From Irpex lacteus (taxonomy: Eukaryota > Basidiomycota > Agaricomycetes > Polyporales > Irpicaceae), in the NCBI GenBank assembly GCA_001986395.2, contig MQVO02000045.1:1-64000 (forward strand): a stretch of DNA of 64,000 nucleotides, given 5' to 3'. Both the position numbers and the translations under genes were made by a program. Below the pieces are notes generated by a model. It was not told the origin of the DNA. It searched no databases and saw nothing but the letters and a program-made list of their open reading frames with translations. Positions 60,629 through 64,000 of the stretch are shown piece after piece; position 1 is the stretch's first letter; each line of letters opens with the position of its first letter.

Positions 60629-62317
60629 TCAGATTTTGTAAAGATGCTCGTGTCGATGAGCTATTACTTTCGCAAGGGTTTTTCTGTCACATTCCTCCGC
60701 CAAAGCTCTCGTAAACGCTGTCACGCCAATCATGTGATGCGGTCGATAGTGTACTGGGTCTATCTTATCTCGCAGCATCTGCTCGTTCTCTTGCCCTAAG
60801 CTGACTTGCGAAGAAGTTTCAGCTTGCGAGATGTCGCTGAAACGGCCGACACCTCCAATAAGGGCTTCTCGGAGGTCCAACAGAAACCGGGAGACAAGAA
60901 TCCCTGTCAGTCTGCGATATGGAATGTGTCAGTAACGCTGCTATGGGTACCCGACATAAGGTATTTCGTACGCGTGGAGTATCGATGTGATGAGCGTCGT
61001 GTTCTGCGGGAAGTGAAATTATTGTTAGCGACGTACTATCGAAGGAGAGCGCAAAACAAATCTTAATCATACTTTGACTAGAAGTATGGTGAGATTTAAC
61101 GCCAATAGTGCTCTGAAAGTCGTTTTCAGTCGCGTCACAATGTAGAACAAAGTACGAGTGTTTTACAAGAAATATAGCGTTCCTACTCCATTTGATGAGA
61201 CTCCTTCCGTGCTCGGTCCAAAAGAGAACTACTAGATACTCACCATCAAGCATCAAATACTCCGTGACAGTATGACCCCCCTGATTCGTCCTGTGTAGCT
61301 CTTTGGAGTTCCGGTACGTTTTCGCCCAGATCAACAGGACAACCAGTGTGTCGCCCAAAATGACGCATATACGCGTTGCTACGTAGACTGTATACAATCA
61401 TCGCCGGTAAGCCAGACATATGCGATATTATGCATCGGTTTGTACTCAACTTCTGCTTGGACGGAAAACGTATTAGTATAGAAGACGCAGTAAACATGAC
61501 AGGGTTACTGACGCTCTCTGACTTGAAAGGGACAGATGAGGAATATCCTGACACCAAATTTGACGGGTCTCTATGACATGAACATGGGTACGTTCCGACG
61601 TAATAAAGAACACCTGCCACATTCCAATGGTCAGAGTATATACGCAAATCGGAGGGTAAATATACGTGCTTACCCAATATGCCACGAAAGCACTGCCAAC
61701 TAAGCAGACGACAATTATAAAGACGAGGTTACTACGGTTGCATACAACACTTGCTCTCCACGCTGAAAATACTGCAATGGTATAAAACTCGTCATTTAGC
61801 GCGTTTATTAAAAACACAGCTCGGTGTCGACACTTACGGCAGGTACATAGGCATAGGAGAAGAACAGACACGTAATAAAGACGTTGATGTATGACACAGC
61901 TAGTAAAGCGGCTCGATAAATTGATGACCGATGATATGCTATCATTAGATCGTTTCGTACCTCTATTCTCACGTGAAATCAACATACACTCGCAATTCTG
62001 TCTGCTAACGTGCTTACCTGTGTGGTTACCCTGCTATGATCCTTCACCAACAGCCCGACGACTAATGACAAGAGCGCGTAGCGGTTTACGAGGAAAATAA
62101 TCGATCCTTTCGTGCGTTTCTGAAGCCATACGGAATGTATCTCGCGATGTAGGGTAAGAAAATGGTCATAAACGACCAATGCTGTTCAAAGACGTCAGTA
62201 AAGGCAATAGCCTCAGGCTGCCGACTGACCGAAAAGTACGAGATGACTATAGATTCGGCTTTGGCTGGTGGAAGGATTGGTTGAGTCAATGGTAAGTAGG
62301 AAAGTAGTGAGCGACAT
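60629..62317 (-). CDS. DUF6533-family multi-pass membrane protein 3
   Basis: Start ATG 62317 gives MSLTTFLLTIDSTNPSTSQS in a first exon 62317-62230 (GTCAGT donor). An intron leads to the DUF6533 block LVVYDHFLTLHREIHSVWL ... FLVNRYALLSLVV. Later exons carry FSAWRASVVCNRSNLVFII, HVHVIETRQIWCQD, TRICVILGDTLVVLLIWAKTY and LLDLREALIGGVGRF, then a tail with VSLGQENEQMLRDK. Compared with gene 2 the tail continues about 35 residues further, to a stop at 60629. Splice limits in the middle are approximate. Confidence 0.65.
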
Positions 62318-63394
62318 ACACTTCTGTGTATGGTTGATTATCCATATCCATGGGGAAAAACGGCTCTAGAGCGAGGTATGGTACACAGACAACGAGGTAC
62401 CGGCCGCATCCCTTTCATACCAGCAACAAGTCCGCTTCGTTCCGGAGGCGTCGGTGGCGACAACGTGAAGCTTCATGACTAGACCAGGAACTCCCCACGC
62501 CACAGATTGTGCTAATGAGCAAACTTTCGTTTTTCGTAGCAAATCTATGTGGGCGTGCGATTAATTTCTTCCACCTGGAACTGCACATCAGCTAGGCTTG
62601 ACGTAGAGGTGAAAATAGTGCCGCCTGCTCGTTGAGCGATCAGGAATCTGCTTAGGCAACGCGGGGGCGTAGATGTCAGCTCTCTTGGACCTGGAAGTAT
62701 GGGGTAATCTGTGTATGTGCCTTTATAACGAGAGAGCCAATATGTTGGGCTCTTGAAGCTCTGAACATGTGCTGCTGAAGACAAAACGTTATGCAAGGGG
62801 GAGCGTTCACGCTCTCTCTGAACATCGTGGAACCAGAGTCGCTGACACATCGTTCCTCGCTGTATAGGATCTTCAAATAAGCAACTTGAGGCTTGTAGCT
62901 TTGAAGAGCTATAGTTATCGGTGTACGTTGGTGGCAGGAAGCAATTGCAAGTTCCGAGCATAAAGGGCGCCAGTTCGACAAGTACGTCCGATGGATCTGA
63001 TCCCCCTGAATCTTGACTTTCCAGGGTTACATAAGCAAGTTTCATTTCAACATCCGCTGCGATAACCATCCTCCTCTCGACTTGACATACGAGTACACGG
63101 CAACTGGCGACCACTGAAGATTGCTCTGTCTTGTATGAACGGTTTGAAGCTCATCGGAAGGACGTAACGCTAACTTGAAAGCACGAGGCTGTACGTGACT
63201 CATCCTCGAATAACCTGAGAATATTCATTGTCTCCTTTGAATTGATCTTTGCCGCTTGCTTTCACAGCTAGCGCATACCCGCTGTACATTCAACTCTATT
63301 ACGGTCATGTACGTCTCACTTCTCTTGCTCTAACTCACCGTGCTAACCTGATAACCTACTATCATCTCGTAGTCCATTGAGGTCGAAGTCCATA
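62318..63394. other. Intergenic with one unsupported ORF
   Basis: A minus-strand frame at 62545-63114 is open for 189 codons but shows no known domain, no convincing start context and no duplicate elsewhere in the window. It is recorded as a possible gene only. Confidence 0.35.
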
Positions 63395-64000
63395 ATGGAC
63401 TCGGATAAAATCGAACAGAGACGATTAGAACTACGAGCGCGCATCGCCGAGCACTCGCGATGTCTTGTCGAAGCAAGTCGCGAACTAAACGGACTCGTAC
63501 CCTCAGTCTCCCTCCCTCCTGAGCTACTCATCCAGATCTTCACCCATCTTATACACTTCCACACCGATCCAACGGCCACAATCGCCAGTTGTCATACAAC
63601 CGCACCTACGCGACGATACAGCTGGCTGAGAGCATCGCATGTATGCCATCGCTGGCGAGAAGTCATGCTCGGAGCTCCCCATCTGTGGGCCACTGTCTGG
63701 ATGGCTGGTCCGGACTGCGTCGGAGCGATGCTTGCTAGGTCTCAGCAAATGCCGCTTACTATCAGATGCAGACAAAGGGAGTCGTGTATCGAACCATCAG
63801 AGTACACGGAATCGCTGTCGCTTATGCTGAGCCACCTCTCGCGAGTGGTCACTCTAGATCTCATTAACGACGCTAGCCCAACTCTGTTGCCTGACGGATC
63901 CTGGACGGCGCCGCTCATGAAGGAACTCGTTATCCGTGGAACAGTCCAAGTTGGCACTGATACGACGCCGTCAGAGCTGTTCTACCCGAGACTACTGCTC
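63395..64000 (+). CDS. F-box protein, 3' end beyond the window
   Basis: ATG 63395 (MDSDKIEQRRLELRARIAEH) opens a frame that stays open to base 64000. After an N-terminal helix of about 35 residues comes the F-box: SLPPELLIQIFTHLI, then SWLRASHVCHRWREVMLGAP and LWATVWM, the arrangement usual in the very large agaricomycete F-box families, in which an N-terminal coiled helix precedes the F-box. The start of a leucine-rich region follows (SRVVTLDLIND). F-box proteins recruit substrates to SCF ubiquitin ligases; the target is unknown. The gene is partial because the window ends. Confidence 0.8.
   Translation, partial: MDSDKIEQRRLELRARIAEHSRCLVEASRELNGLVPSVSLPPELLIQIFTHLIHFHTDPTATIASCHTTAPTRRYSWLRASHVCHRWREVMLGAPHLWATVWMAGPDCVGAMLARSQQMPLTIRCRQRESCIEPSEYTESLSLMLSHLSRVVTLDLINDASPTLLPDGSWTAPLMKELVIRGTVQVGTDTTPSELFYPRLLL

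Overview
The window is the terminal 64 kb of a fungal chromosome, almost certainly from an agaricomycete (Basidiomycota). Genes are cut by many short GT-AG introns, often with a GTACGT donor. They include a CAAX-tailed Skt5/Chs4 homologue, a two-domain Vps10, DUF6533 membrane proteins, a basidiomycete F-box protein and a GPI-tailed GMC oxidoreductase. Base 1 lies in a telomere made of the pentamer CTAAC (TTAGG on the other strand), so the chromosome runs away from the telomere to the right.

Layout. 0-1.5 kb: telomere, three copies of an 86-bp subtelomeric repeat, the 3' part of what looks like a telomere-associated Penelope-like reverse transcriptase (Coprina type), then degenerate interstitial telomeric sequence. 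1.5-5.6 kb: palindromes, degenerate GC-rich repeats and little or no coding. 5.6-18 kb: a conserved housekeeping block with coronin (-), Skt5/Chs4 (+), RPB7 (-), a ZNF511-like zinc finger/RGG protein (+) and a membrane-anchored J-protein (-). Two divergent pairs (coronin/Skt5 and RPB7/zinc finger) share promoters of only 112 and 120 bp. Introns here are unusually long and hold polypurine tracts and minisatellites. 18-25 kb: a DUF6533 membrane protein and a tandemly duplicated gene of unknown function. 26.9-29.3 kb: GMC oxidoreductase. 31-62 kb: a duplicated field of multi-pass membrane protein genes (three DUF6533 genes in the window as a whole plus relics, three copies of one family, two copies of a second) surrounding single-copy Vps10, an FAD oxidoreductase and an alpha/beta hydrolase. 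63.4 kb to the end: an F-box gene that runs off the window.

How it fits together. Coronin (actin), Skt5 (chitin synthase targeting), Vps10 (vacuolar sorting) and RPB7 (transcription) are ordinary core genes. The distal edge and the 31-62 kb field show fast subtelomeric-style change: a 2.7-kb inverted duplication, a 4.2-kb tandem duplication in which one copy of the hydrolase has decayed, a 1.86-kb tandem duplication, and truncated DUF6533 copies at duplication edges. Exon boundaries were read by eye from splice signals and family similarity. They are precise for coronin, Skt5, RPB7, the zinc finger, the J-protein, GMC, Vps10, the FAD oxidoreductase, the hydrolase and the 21-24 kb pair, and approximate for the membrane families.
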